Source: Steroidobacter gossypii (GTDB lineage Bacteria; Pseudomonadota; Gammaproteobacteria; Steroidobacterales; Steroidobacteraceae). Taken from it: a stretch of DNA of 64,000 nucleotides. Each line of letters begins with the position of its first letter. The first letter of the stretch is position 1. A model generated the notes under the pieces. It was not told the DNA's origin. It worked only from the letters and a program-made list of their open reading frames with translations, and made no database searches. Below, piece after piece: positions 54,262 through 63,444 of this stretch. The DNA is taken from the NCBI RefSeq assembly GCF_016801985.1, contig NZ_JAEVLS010000001.1, forward strand, positions 1,612,001 to 1,676,000. Direction: 5' to 3'. The position numbers and the translations under genes were made by a program.

Positions 54262-55045
54262 GGAGAGCGAAAGCTCCGTAGCCCACCACACGATTTCGGT
54301 CGCCGGCCGTATCGCCAGAGTTGCAGCGGGCGATCTCGGAGATGCGCGCCTCGCGTTGCCGAGCCAGAAATGAAAGGCCATTGATCCCGATGCAGCCGCA
54401 CGCCTGTTCGCCGGTCAACGACGGCTCGCTGCGCAAGATCGCCTCGATGGTTTCCGCATCCACGGCGCGCGCCTCGTCGTAAGGCAAGTAATGGCTCAGA
54501 TCGGAGCTCACCAGGATCAATGTTTCCGGGCCGCCCCAAACGTCCGCGAGCACCGCCGCCACGGCGGGCGGGGAGGCCGAGCCAAGCGCGATGGGCAGCA
54601 GCGTGAAATCATCGAACAGCATTTGCAGAAAGGGCAGCTGCACCTCGAGGCTATGCTCGCTGGCGTGCGGCGCGTCCGACTCGATCATCTGCTCGTGAGC
54701 GAGCGCCCGCTGCTTGAGTTCCCGATCGACTGTCACCATACCTAGCGGCGTTTGCAAGATTTCGGCCGCAGGCGCCGCCATGCCTCGCAGATAAACGCGA
54801 TGGCTGGGGCCGATGAGTACGATGCGACGAATCTGCCTACGCTGATGTGCGACCTGTGCGTACGCAGCCGCGGCGATGACGCCCGAATAGATGTAGCCCG
54901 CGTGCGGCACGATCAGCGCCTTGGGGGCGGGACCCGCCACGGTGGGCGCCTGTGCTAAATACTCCGATACCGAGTCGCGCAACTCGGCCGGATCGCCCGG
55001 ATAGAACAGGCCGGCCACGGCCGGCGATCGAACCTTGGTGCTCAC
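54233..55045 (-). CDS. MEMO-family protein (AmmeMemoRadiSam system protein B)
   Basis: 270 residues from the GTG at 55045 (VSTKVRSPAVAGLFYPGDP), which matches the usual family start; an ATG at 55081 adds 12 residues and cannot be excluded. Family residues: VPHAGYIYSGVIAAAAYAQV, IGPSHRVYLRGMA, SEHSLEVQLPFLQ, SSDLSHYLPYDEA. These His/Asp/Cys positions form a metal site like that of extradiol dioxygenases. The Cys in EQACGCIGI is also conserved. The adjoining AMMECR1 gene overlaps its 3' end, and the radical SAM partner is divergent at 55165. Confidence 0.9.
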   Translation of the reverse strand: MSTKVRSPAVAGLFYPGDPAELRDSVSEYLAQAPTVAGPAPKALIVPHAGYIYSGVIAAAAYAQVAHQRRQIRRIVLIGPSHRVYLRGMAAPAAEILQTPLGMVTVDRELKQRALAHEQMIESDAPHASEHSLEVQLPFLQMLFDDFTLLPIALGSASPPAVAAVLADVWGGPETLILVSSDLSHYLPYDEARAVDAETIEAILRSEPSLTGEQACGCIGINGLSFLARQREARISEIARCNSGDTAGDRNRVVGYGAFALHESGSTTTH

Positions 55046-55164
55046 TTTTTCCGCGTTCCCCCGGTTAGCGATCGGGCGCATGATGTGAAACGCACGTATG
55101 TATACGCCGGTCGCCAGTTCGATGAAAGTTCGCCTGCCGGCCGCTCGACTCTGAATGTCCGCTT

Positions 55165-56244
55165 ATGAAAATTCATCCTACGAAGTACTGGCATGTGTTG
55201 GAGGACGGCCGCGTTCAATGCGACGTCTGTCCGCGTGAGTGCCGCATGCACGAGGGGCAGCGCGGTCTTTGTTTCGTCCGCGGTGTCGAACGCGGCGAGG
55301 TCAAACTCTATACGTACGGACGATCCAGCGGGTTCTGTGTGGACCCGATCGAGAAAAAGCCGTTGAATCATTTTCTGCCGGGGACCTCGGTGCTGTCGTT
55401 CGGCACCGCCGGCTGCAATCTCGCCTGCAAGTTCTGCCAGAACTGGGACATGAGTAAATCGCGCGAGATGGACACGCTGGCCGACCAGGCATCGCCGGAG
55501 ATGCTGGCGGCGGCTGCAAACAGGCTCGGATGCTCCAGCGTCGCCTATACCTACAACGATCCGGTGGTGTTCATGGAGTATGCGATGGACGTTGCCGACG
55601 CTTGCCGCGCGCTCGGGGTGAAGAGTGTCGCCGTGACTGCGGGTTACATGAGTGCCGCGCCACGTGCCGAGTTCTACAAGCACATGGATGCCGCCAACGT
55701 CGACCTCAAAGGCTTCACCGAGCGCTTCTACAAAAAGATCTGTGGCGCCGAACTGGGCCCGGTGCTCGACACGCTGGAGTATCTGAAACGGGAAACCTCG
55801 GTCTGGTTCGAGATCACCACGCTGCTGATTCCGGACGAGAACGACTCGGACGCCGAGCTCGATCGAATGACTCGCTGGATCATGGACAAGCTGGGGCCGG
55901 ACGTGCCGCTGCATTTCACGGCATTCCATCCGGATTGGAAGATGCTGGACAAAACGCGCACGCCGGCTTCCACCCTTACTCGCGCAAGAAACATTGCGCG
56001 TGCCAACGGGCTGCACTATGTGTACACGGGCAACGTTCACGACTCCGAGGGGGCGAGCACCTACTGCGCGGGCTGTAACAAACGAGTCATTGAACGCGAC
56101 TGGTACGAGCTGGGGGAATGGAAGCTCGATGCACGCGGCAAATGTTCGCACTGTGGTGCGCAGCTGCCGGGCGTGTTCGATGGAGCCGCGGGCAAGTGGG
56201 GCGCTAAACGTATGCCGGTGCGTCTGGCGGCGGGCGCCCGGTAG
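55165..56244 (+). CDS. AmmeMemoRadiSam system radical SAM enzyme
   Basis: 359 residues, matching the pyruvate-formate-lyase-activating-type radical SAM protein of the trio. The cluster motif is GCNLACKFCQNWDMSKS (Cys-x3-Cys-x2-Cys). A first Cys-rich patch near the N-terminus (VQCDVCPRECRMHEGQRGLC) and a C-terminal one (STYCAGCNKRVIERDW, KCSHCGAQLPGV) may bind a further metal or cluster. It is divergent from MEMO/AMMECR1, with 119 bases between starts, so the trio is split in two transcripts sharing one control region. Confidence 0.92.
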   Translation: MKIHPTKYWHVLEDGRVQCDVCPRECRMHEGQRGLCFVRGVERGEVKLYTYGRSSGFCVDPIEKKPLNHFLPGTSVLSFGTAGCNLACKFCQNWDMSKSREMDTLADQASPEMLAAAANRLGCSSVAYTYNDPVVFMEYAMDVADACRALGVKSVAVTAGYMSAAPRAEFYKHMDAANVDLKGFTERFYKKICGAELGPVLDTLEYLKRETSVWFEITTLLIPDENDSDAELDRMTRWIMDKLGPDVPLHFTAFHPDWKMLDKTRTPASTLTRARNIARANGLHYVYTGNVHDSEGASTYCAGCNKRVIERDWYELGEWKLDARGKCSHCGAQLPGVFDGAAGKWGAKRMPVRLAAGAR

Positions 56245-56261
56245 CGACAAAAGCCAGCAAC

Positions 56262-56292
56262 AAAAAAACCCGCCGACATCGTCGCCGGCGGG
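56262..56292 (-). terminator. Intrinsic terminator for the outer-membrane barrel gene
   Basis: On the minus strand CCCGCCG...CGGCGGG (7-bp stem) is followed by a run of seven T residues. It lies 40 bases after the stop of the gene at 56332 and may also work for the convergent radical SAM gene. Confidence 0.8.
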
Positions 56293-56331
56293 CTGTCGCT
56301 CAGCTCTTCAGTTCAGTTCGACACGCGGCCG

Positions 56332-56925
56332 CTAGAAGCGCCACTGTCCCGTCAGCCAGATCGCGTTGGAATTCTCCGCATCTTCCAGATCGATCTCCTC
56401 CCACTCGAGCTTGGCGTGCAGGCGCTCGAAGAACGTAGCACCGACGCCGAAGCCATACATGAGATCCTCGCCGCTGTCGCTCGAATCGAAATCCAGGTCG
56501 GTGGGATCGTCGATGTTGGCGGTGATATCGAGATCGTAGAAATAATAGCCCAGCTTGGCCGACAGCTCGACCGGTCCGAGCGGGAACGTGCCGATCACCG
56601 ACGGCGCGAAACCTGCAAGCTCCGCGCGATAGTTGCCGCTGGTACCGCTGGTGCTGAAGTCGTCTTCAGGACCGCCGTAATCGACATACGCTGCCTGCAA
56701 AGCAATATATGGATTGATGCGCCAACCCACGAATGCCTGCCATGCCGTATCGTCGTCGTCGAGACGACCCAAGGCTTCGTCGATGGTGTCCGCGCCGTTG
56801 ATTTCGATATCGAACTGGCCGACGCCGCCGCCGATATACAAGCCTTCGTCGTTCTCCGGGGACTGCGCGTACGCGGCTCCCGAGCCGAGCGCCAGCAGTG
56901 TTGCCGCAATGATTACGCGATTCAT
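56332..56925 (-). CDS. Small outer-membrane beta-barrel protein
   Basis: 197 residues from the ATG at 56925 (GGAGAG site). Signal peptide MNRVIIAATLLALGSGAAYA. The mature protein has amphipathic strands with alternating hydrophobic residues and acidic turns (GLYIGGGVGQFDIEING, WRINPYIALQAAYVDYGGPE, KLGYYFYDLDITANI) and ends with Trp-Arg-Phe, the aromatic C-terminus used by BamA. It fits the 8-stranded OmpA-like/opacity-type barrel group. It is unusually acidic (many Asp-Asp). Function unknown. Confidence 0.85.
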   Translation of the reverse strand: MNRVIIAATLLALGSGAAYAQSPENDEGLYIGGGVGQFDIEINGADTIDEALGRLDDDDTAWQAFVGWRINPYIALQAAYVDYGGPEDDFSTSGTSGNYRAELAGFAPSVIGTFPLGPVELSAKLGYYFYDLDITANIDDPTDLDFDSSDSGEDLMYGFGVGATFFERLHAKLEWEEIDLEDAENSNAIWLTGQWRF

Positions 56926-57048
56926 GCACACTCTCCTGTGAGTATTAAAAGTACGAGCTGCCCGCCGGCCGGCATAGCAGCGTTCCGCTTTTGCAACTCG
57001 CGTGTGCAAAACGCTTTGTCGATGCGGCGGTTCCCTGCGGCGTCCGCG

Positions 57049-58473
57049 CTACTGACCAAATACCCAACGTATCAGTTCGGCATGCACTGCTTCACCGCTG
57101 CCGGTCTGCGCGCCGGGGTGATTGACCATGATCACCACGACGTAAGTTTTGCCTGAAGCCGCGTTCACAAATCCCGCCAGCGCGCTGACGTTGTCCAGAT
57201 GACCGGTCTTCAACCGGATGCGTCCCTGCATGCCGGGCGACTTGAAACGATTGCGCAATGTTCCATCGGTCGCGGACAGCGGCAGCGAGGCGGCGAACTC
57301 GGGCATGAACGGGCTGTGCCAGGCCTGGTCGAGCATTTCGCCCAGACCGCGCGCCGTCACTCGTTCAGCTCGTGACAAGCCTGAACCGTTGTCCAGCACC
57401 AGTCCCGGCATGGTGATGCCGTGCTCAGAAAGCCACAAACGGATGGCGTTGCGGCCGCTTTGGACCGTGGCCGGCGGGCCGTACTTCTCTACGCCGAGCG
57501 TCAGCATCAAATGCCGCGCCATCACGTTGTTGGAATATTTGTTCACCAGTCGAATCACTTCCGCGAGCGGCGCCGACTCGTGTTCATGAAACAGCTTGGC
57601 CTCGGACGGCAATGTTTCGACTCGCATGCCGCCTTCCAGGACGCCGCCCGACTGTGTCCATAGAGTTCGGAACGTGCCGTACGCGTAGTCGGGCGCGGTC
57701 ATGATGGCGCGGCTGATGGAGTAACTGCCGCATGCTGCCGGCAGCACTCCGCCGACCACGATCAGATTCGGATTGTCGATCGGATCAGGCGAGGCGAACG
57801 TGACACCGGAGGTGTAACACTTGCCGCCGATCAGCCGCACCTGATTCTGAATTTGCAAGCCGGCGGGCAGGGGATTGACCAGGATCATCGGTCGCGCCTG
57901 CTGCTCCTTGGCGATGAGCGTGAAGCGCGAGGTCTGGAAATTCACCATCAGCGCATCGGGGAGCACGTTGTAGCTGCGGAACGGCTGATCATCGAAATCG
58001 CCGCGATTGCCCGCGGCGGGCGCGAAGTAGGCGTTGTCGATGACGAAGTCGCCGGTGATCTTGCCGAGGCCTCGTTCACGCAGACTGTTAACGAAGCGCC
58101 ACCACTGCTCTGCCGTGATGTACGGGTCACCGCCGCCGACTACGAACAGATCGCCGTCCAGTACGCCGTTGGACATACGGCCGTCGACATAGGCGCGGGT
58201 TTTCCACGTGTAGCCCGGACCGAGCGTGTCCAACGCCACATAGGTGGTCAGCACCTTGATCACCGACGCCGGGCTGCGCGGCTGATCGGCGTTCACTTCC
58301 AGGATGTCTTCGTTGGTGGCGGCGTCTCGCACATAGATGCTGAGATTCTTGGCCGGGATGCCGACGCGGTTCATTGCGCGCAGCACGGCGGGCGGCACCG
58401 ATTCGCGCGCCCATGCGAGCGGATGAAAGACAGCAGCGATGAACGCGACCAGCGCGACGAGGGCTTTCAGCAT
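57049..58473 (-). CDS. dacB: D-alanyl-D-alanine carboxypeptidase/endopeptidase, PBP4 type
   Basis: 474 residues from the ATG at 58473, which begins with a signal peptide (MLKALVALVAFIAAVFHPLA); the frame upstream to 58608 is outside the natural start and overlaps the divergent DUF502 gene. Penicillin-binding motifs are intact: SPASVIKVLT (Ser-x-x-Lys), YSNNVMA (Ser-x-Asn) and RLKTGHL (Lys-Thr-Gly). The large insert between the first two motifs is typical of PBP4/DacB (S13 family). It trims and cleaves peptidoglycan cross-links in the periplasm. Confidence 0.93.
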   Translation of the reverse strand: MLKALVALVAFIAAVFHPLAWARESVPPAVLRAMNRVGIPAKNLSIYVRDAATNEDILEVNADQPRSPASVIKVLTTYVALDTLGPGYTWKTRAYVDGRMSNGVLDGDLFVVGGGDPYITAEQWWRFVNSLRERGLGKITGDFVIDNAYFAPAAGNRGDFDDQPFRSYNVLPDALMVNFQTSRFTLIAKEQQARPMILVNPLPAGLQIQNQVRLIGGKCYTSGVTFASPDPIDNPNLIVVGGVLPAACGSYSISRAIMTAPDYAYGTFRTLWTQSGGVLEGGMRVETLPSEAKLFHEHESAPLAEVIRLVNKYSNNVMARHLMLTLGVEKYGPPATVQSGRNAIRLWLSEHGITMPGLVLDNGSGLSRAERVTARGLGEMLDQAWHSPFMPEFAASLPLSATDGTLRNRFKSPGMQGRIRLKTGHLDNVSALAGFVNAASGKTYVVVIMVNHPGAQTGSGEAVHAELIRWVFGQ

Positions 58474-58546
58474 TCCACATGTTCTTCTGTACGGGTACGC
58501 CGCATACTGCGCGCTTCCGGGGCTGGAGACCATTGGGCAAACGACG

Positions 58547-59158
58547 ATGCGGCGACTGTGGAACACCTTTCTTAAAGGCCTGGCGGCGGTGCTGCCCGTG
58601 GCGCTCACCGTCTACGTCGTGTTCTGGCTGGCGAAGACCGCCGAGTCGGTGCTCGGCGAGCCGCTGCGTGCGCTGCTGCCCGAAGATCGTTACTGGCCGG
58701 GTCTGGGCCTGCTAGCCGCGTTCCTGCTGATTCTGATCGTCGGGCTGCTGGTCGACGCATACATCGTGCGGCGCCTGTTCCGCTTCGGCGAGTCGGTGCT
58801 CGCGCGCATTCCCATCGTGAAAACCATCTTCGGCGCGTTCAAGGATTTCAGTCGTTTCCTGCCCGCCGGCGGCAAGGCCCGTGATTTGAAACGTGTGGTG
58901 CTGTGGCGCTTCGGCAGCGCGCAGCTGATCGGCTTCGTCACCGAGGAGCAGGTGAATCCCAAGCTGTTTGGCGCCGCCGAACAGGACCTCGTCGCGGTGT
59001 ACTTCCCGATGAGTTATCAGATCGGCGGCTACACCATGTATCTGCACAAAGACGAGCTTCGCGAAACCGAGCTGTCGGTCGAAGAAGCCATGCGCCTGGT
59101 GCTGATCGGCGGCGTGACCAGCCACGCCCAAGCCCCGCTCGCCGCCGCCGAGAACTAA
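58547..59158 (+). CDS. DUF502-family membrane protein
   Basis: 203 residues from the ATG at 58547. Two N-terminal TM segments (FLKGLAAVLPVALTVYVVFW and GLGLLAAFLLILIVGLLVDA) are followed by a soluble domain with RIPIVKTIFGAFKDFSRFLP and PMSYQIGGYTMYLHKDEL, a signature of the DUF502 family. Function is not established. The frame continues upstream to 58439, but that part overlaps the divergent dacB start. Confidence 0.88.
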   Translation: MRRLWNTFLKGLAAVLPVALTVYVVFWLAKTAESVLGEPLRALLPEDRYWPGLGLLAAFLLILIVGLLVDAYIVRRLFRFGESVLARIPIVKTIFGAFKDFSRFLPAGGKARDLKRVVLWRFGSAQLIGFVTEEQVNPKLFGAAEQDLVAVYFPMSYQIGGYTMYLHKDELRETELSVEEAMRLVLIGGVTSHAQAPLAAAEN

Positions 59159-59366
59159 TGAACGGGCAGTCTTTTACACCCAACTGTGACCGCTCTCTCG
59201 GCTTGCCACTTCCTGTACAGCAACTGCCAATTCTTGTCACCCTCGCAGCGTCACTTGAACTGTGCCGGGTTTAACAATTTGAGACTCTGCCTCGCGCGGG
59301 TTGAAACCGACTGCTGTTACGATTTCGGACATACTCCTTGGAAGGTCTGCCAGCAACGGTCTGCTC

Positions 59367-62300
59367 GTGTCGGAAGCCAATCTTCGACAAATTCGCGTGC
59401 TGCATATCGTGAGCGCCGGTGGCGTTGCGAACAGTCTGCAGCCCTCGCTATTCATGCCTCTGCTCACGCGCTTGCCGCGTCAGCGCGTGAAGGCGCAGGT
59501 CGCGTGCTTGTCGCCGGGCGCCGTGCCTTCGGCGGTGTTGCGACAGAATGGTGTGCCGACCTTCGATCTGGCGCTGTCACGCAAACGTTTCTCGCCCACG
59601 GCGTTCGGTGAGCTGGTGCAATCGGCTCGTCACTTCCGCCCCGATGTAATCCAGGCTTGGGGTCACACCGCGCAGATTCTCTCCACCATGCTTCGCAAGC
59701 GCTGCGACTGGAAGCCGCGGCTGGTGTGGAGTCTCGCGGATACCGCTCCGCTGACCAAGAATGCGGGCTTCATCGATCGACAGAAACTCAAGTACGCGGC
59801 CAAGTTTGCTGCGCGCGCCGATCGCATTGTTTATACGTCCGAGGCCGCAGCCGCTCAGCATCGACGCGTCGGCTTCCCGGACGGCGGTCACGAGACCGTG
59901 CCCCCCGGCGTGGACGCCACCCGTTTCAAACCCGACTTCGCTGCTCGTCGCAGGCTGCGCGAGGAGTTGAGTCTGCCGGGTGAAACATTCGTCATCGGCA
60001 TGGCGGCGCCGTTCCAGCCCGAGTTCGATCACTCCACCTTGCTCAAGGGGATTGGCGAGCTGGTCAAAATCAACCCCAACCTCGCGGTGGTGCTTGCGGG
60101 GCACGGCGTGCAGAAGGGCAATGCGCCCCTGATGGCGCTCATCGGCGGCGGCGCGCTGGCGACTCGCGTGCACCTGCTGGGTGAATGGTCCGACGTGAAT
60201 GCGCTCTATAACGCGTGCGATGTTGTTTGCTCGAGCGCGGTGAACGATCAGTCGCGCATGAATGTCGTCATGGCGATGTTGTGTGGCGTGCCTTGTGTCG
60301 CGACTGGCATTGGCGCGCAGGGCGAGGTCATCGGGCAGCACGGTGTGGCGGTGGAGCCGGGCAATCCGGCGGCGTTCGTCAAAGGCATCACACGAGTGAT
60401 GCAGTTGTCGGCCGAGAAACGGACCCACTTGGCGCAGGGCGCACGCAAGCACGCGCTCGCCAACTATGTGTATGTGCGCTCGCTGCAGAAATATCTGCAG
60501 CTTTATTACGATTTGATCGGGCGTCAGTCGCTGGTCAGCAACGATCTGCCGACGCCGGAGATCGATGCCACGCTCACGGTGCCGCCGGCCCTGCCGAGCG
60601 AAGCCGAGATGAATGCCAGCAAGCGCAAGCCCATTACAGTGGTCGACCTGTCCGATCCGGATTCGCTCGAATCCAAGGTTGCCGAGCGCGCGCCCGAAGA
60701 GTTGCCGAAGTGGCGTATCGAACAGGAAGAGGAACGCAAGAAGCGCGAGGCCGAGTTGGCTGCTCAGGTGGCGGCGAGCAAGTCGGTCGGCGATGTGTTG
60801 CAGGTGTTCGAGGTTGAGCAGGCCAAGGCGGCCAGCTCCGAAACGCCCATGACGGAACGGGCGCGCGGTGTCGCCGACGATACCGAGGAGTTGTTGTCGC
60901 CCGAGTTGCTGGCGGCCGAGGTTCCCGTTGCGCCTCGCGCTTCGCACAGTGCTGCTTCTTCCAAGAAGGCTTCCTCTTCAGCGCCGGCTCCTGCCGTTTC
61001 TGCTCAGGACGCTGCTAAACAGGCCGCTCTCAAAGCGGCTCGCATGGCCGCGCTGCAACCCATCACCCCGCCGTCACGCCCTGTCGCCGCGCCGAAGGCG
61101 CCGGCTGCGGTGACGAGGCCGCCTGCTACTAAGGCTTCGCCTGCTACTCGGCCGCCCGCGTCGCCTTCGCCTGCGATCGCCGATGATTTCGACTTCGCAC
61201 TCGAGACCACCAAGCCCGCCGCAGCCGTGAAGCCCGAGTCGGCGAAGGTTGCCGCGAGCCTCTCAACGTCCGATGTGGCGAAGCCTGCCGCGAATATTTC
61301 AGCGCCTGATTTGACGAAGGCTGCTGCGAATATCCCAGCGCCCGATGTCACGAAGGCTGCTGCGAATATCCCAGCGCCCGATGTCACGAAGGCTGCTACG
61401 AATATCCCAGCACCCGAGGTCACCAAGGCTGCAGTGGGCATCCCGGCGGCCGATCTGATGATGGCTGCTGCTGCGGCAGTCAGCTCTGACCCGCCGAAGT
61501 CTCCCGCCCCTATCTCGGCCGCGGACGCCGAGCCGCTCGACATTGGCAGCACTCAACCGATCGAGATGTTGCCGGAAAGCGCGCTGTTGCAGGCGGCCAC
61601 GCCAGGTGTTCCGGGCGCGCCCACGGCCGAACAAAAGGCGTCGGGCGATGCTCCGGACATGCTGCCGGACTTTTCGTTGTTGCCTGCGGCTGAGCTGAAT
61701 GCGTCAACCGCCCCCGTGGACCCGTCGGTCGCCGATCTCGGCGGCACGCCGCCGCTGGACCTGCTCCCGGAAATCACACTGCTGCCACCCATCGAGTCGA
61801 CTATGTCGCCCGCCCCGGCGGCCGAGCCGGTGCAAGCGGAGGCGGTCGGTTTAGAGCTGCCGGAGATGCTCCCAGAGATTGCGTTGTTCCTCGACCCGCA
61901 AGCTCACGCCATCCCTGTATCTAGCTCGGTCTCCACCAGGCAAGACTCCGTCTCGCAGACGCTCGACGAACCATCGAGCGCCCCGTCGTCTCCGCCCGCC
62001 GCCTCGTCGGTTGCCGCCGAGCCGGCTAAGAAAGATCTGCTTGCGCCGGCGGCCGAAACGCAAGCGAAGGCCGCGCCGACTTCGGCAGCCGTACCGTCGG
62101 TGGTCGCCGAGCAGGGCAAGAAAGATGTGCCTGCGCCGTCGCCTGTCGCTGAGCCGGTCAAGAAGACGGCGTTCGATAGCCCGCAGCCGATGGGAATGTT
62201 TTCGCAGGCATTGGCGAATGCAACCTTGCGACTTGCTGCGTTCACAGCGAAGGCGGCGGAGGCTTCGCAGGCTCCGTCGAACGAGCAGCCTGCAAAGGCG

Positions 62301-62669
62301 ACTGCGACGCTCGTGAGTGCGAGACCGGCAGTGGACAAGAACGCAGCCACAAGCCCTGAATCGAGCGTCGCGCACGAGCAGGGCAGGGATAGCGCACAGG
62401 TCACAAGCACCGGGCCGACGACGAACAACGAGAGCGTCAGCGAGCTCGCATTGCTGGCGACGGGACAATGGATGACCATGCAGTGGCCCGGAGTGAAATC
62501 CGAGCCAACGCATCGGAATGGTGAGGAGCTCAGCGGTGCGGAAGCGCTGTCGTTGATCTCGACCCCGGCCCCGGACACGACGTCCGATGCGTCACGAGAT
62601 CCAACGGTGAAGCTGGCGCTGCTGCAAGATCCGGCCGCCGAGCCGAAGCGCGCCGCAAACGCCAAATAA
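59367..62669 (+). CDS. GT4-family glycosyltransferase with very long low-complexity C-terminal tail
   Basis: 1100 residues from a GTG at 59367 (VSEANLRQIRVLHIVSAGGV); a TTG at 59301 is an alternative. The first 390 residues are a GT-B glycosyltransferase: the N-lobe Rossmann start above, WGHTAQILSTMLRKR, then PPGVDATRFKPD and AMLCGVPCVATGIGAQGEV. The usual Glu-x7-Glu catalytic motif is altered here (NDQSRMNVVMAM). The remaining 700 residues are Ala/Pro/Ser-rich and disordered, with five tandem 12-residue repeats near 61.3-61.5 kb. A tail this long is unusual for the family. Confidence 0.85.
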   Translation: MSEANLRQIRVLHIVSAGGVANSLQPSLFMPLLTRLPRQRVKAQVACLSPGAVPSAVLRQNGVPTFDLALSRKRFSPTAFGELVQSARHFRPDVIQAWGHTAQILSTMLRKRCDWKPRLVWSLADTAPLTKNAGFIDRQKLKYAAKFAARADRIVYTSEAAAAQHRRVGFPDGGHETVPPGVDATRFKPDFAARRRLREELSLPGETFVIGMAAPFQPEFDHSTLLKGIGELVKINPNLAVVLAGHGVQKGNAPLMALIGGGALATRVHLLGEWSDVNALYNACDVVCSSAVNDQSRMNVVMAMLCGVPCVATGIGAQGEVIGQHGVAVEPGNPAAFVKGITRVMQLSAEKRTHLAQGARKHALANYVYVRSLQKYLQLYYDLIGRQSLVSNDLPTPEIDATLTVPPALPSEAEMNASKRKPITVVDLSDPDSLESKVAERAPEELPKWRIEQEEERKKREAELAAQVAASKSVGDVLQVFEVEQAKAASSETPMTERARGVADDTEELLSPELLAAEVPVAPRASHSAASSKKASSSAPAPAVSAQDAAKQAALKAARMAALQPITPPSRPVAAPKAPAAVTRPPATKASPATRPPASPSPAIADDFDFALETTKPAAAVKPESAKVAASLSTSDVAKPAANISAPDLTKAAANIPAPDVTKAAANIPAPDVTKAATNIPAPEVTKAAVGIPAADLMMAAAAAVSSDPPKSPAPISAADAEPLDIGSTQPIEMLPESALLQAATPGVPGAPTAEQKASGDAPDMLPDFSLLPAAELNASTAPVDPSVADLGGTPPLDLLPEITLLPPIESTMSPAPAAEPVQAEAVGLELPEMLPEIALFLDPQAHAIPVSSSVSTRQDSVSQTLDEPSSAPSSPPAASSVAAEPAKKDLLAPAAETQAKAAPTSAAVPSVVAEQGKKDVPAPSPVAEPVKKTAFDSPQPMGMFSQALANATLRLAAFTAKAAEASQAPSNEQPAKATATLVSARPAVDKNAATSPESSVAHEQGRDSAQVTSTGPTTNNESVSELALLATGQWMTMQWPGVKSEPTHRNGEELSGAEALSLISTPAPDTTSDASRDPTVKLALLQDPAAEPKRAANAK
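61281..61460 (+). repeat. Tandem 36-bp coding repeat (about five units)
   Basis: A 36-base unit encoding approximately TKAAANIPAPDV repeats five times within the glycosyltransferase tail. Two middle copies are identical at the DNA level and the outer ones have drifted. Edges are approximate. Confidence 0.75.
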
Positions 62670-62780
62670 GCCCCGAAAAACCCCCAGCATCAATCGATCG
62701 TTCCGACCGAAGATGCGGCAGTGATCTATAGGCAAGCCGAGCGGCGGCTCCAACACGAGCACGCCACTCGGAACAAAGAA

Positions 62781-63410
62781 TTACTTGGCCTTCGCCAACC
62801 CGGCAGCATCCTTGGCGAGCTGCTCGATCGCAGCCCAATCGCCCGCCCGGATCTTATCCGTCGGCGCCACCCAGGAGCCGCCCACGCACGCCACATTGGG
62901 CAGGGCCAAGAAGTCCGGCGCGGTGGCGCGAGTGATGCCGCCGGTGGGGCAGAACACCACTTCGGGGAAAGGTGCGCCGAGGGCCTTGAGCATGCCGATG
63001 CCACCGGCTTGCTGAGCAGGAAACAATTTGAATGTGTCGTAACCCCAGCCCAAGCCCGCCAGCAGCTCGGTCGGCGTCATGATCCCGGGCAGCATCGGAA
63101 ACGACGCCGCCCGCGCGGCCGCCGCCATCTCGGCAGTGAGTCCGGGGCTCACGCCGAACTGAGCGCCGGCACTGCCGGCAGTAACGAAATCGCCAGGACG
63201 CGCCAACGTCCCCACGCCGACAACGGCATCCGGCACCGCCTTCCGCATTGCTTCAATGGCCGGCAACGCCGCCGGCGTACGCAACGTAACTTCCAGCACG
63301 CGCAAACCACCGGCGCACAGCGCACGTGCCAGAGGCACGGCGTGATCGATGTGCTCGATGGTGAGCACGGGAATGACGGGAGCCAGCGCGAGGATCGATC
63401 GGATATTCAT
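62781..63410 (-). CDS. eda: KDPG aldolase (2-keto-3-deoxy-6-phosphogluconate aldolase)
   Basis: 209 residues, the normal length, from the ATG at 63410; the frame continues to 63485, overlapping edd, but the ATG matches the family start (MNIRSILALAPVIPVLTIEH). The Schiff-base Lys is in YDTFKLFPAQ, the catalytic Glu lies in the LEVTLR strand, and the phosphate-binding CPTGGI motif is present. It cleaves KDPG to pyruvate and glyceraldehyde-3-phosphate in the Entner-Doudoroff pathway. It is 34 bases after edd on the same strand. Confidence 0.93.
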   Translation of the reverse strand: MNIRSILALAPVIPVLTIEHIDHAVPLARALCAGGLRVLEVTLRTPAALPAIEAMRKAVPDAVVGVGTLARPGDFVTAGSAGAQFGVSPGLTAEMAAAARAASFPMLPGIMTPTELLAGLGWGYDTFKLFPAQQAGGIGMLKALGAPFPEVVFCPTGGITRATAPDFLALPNVACVGGSWVAPTDKIRAGDWAAIEQLAKDAAGLAKAK

Positions 63411-63444
63411 GGAGGAGAGGAGTGATTGATGACTATGGAAGAGA

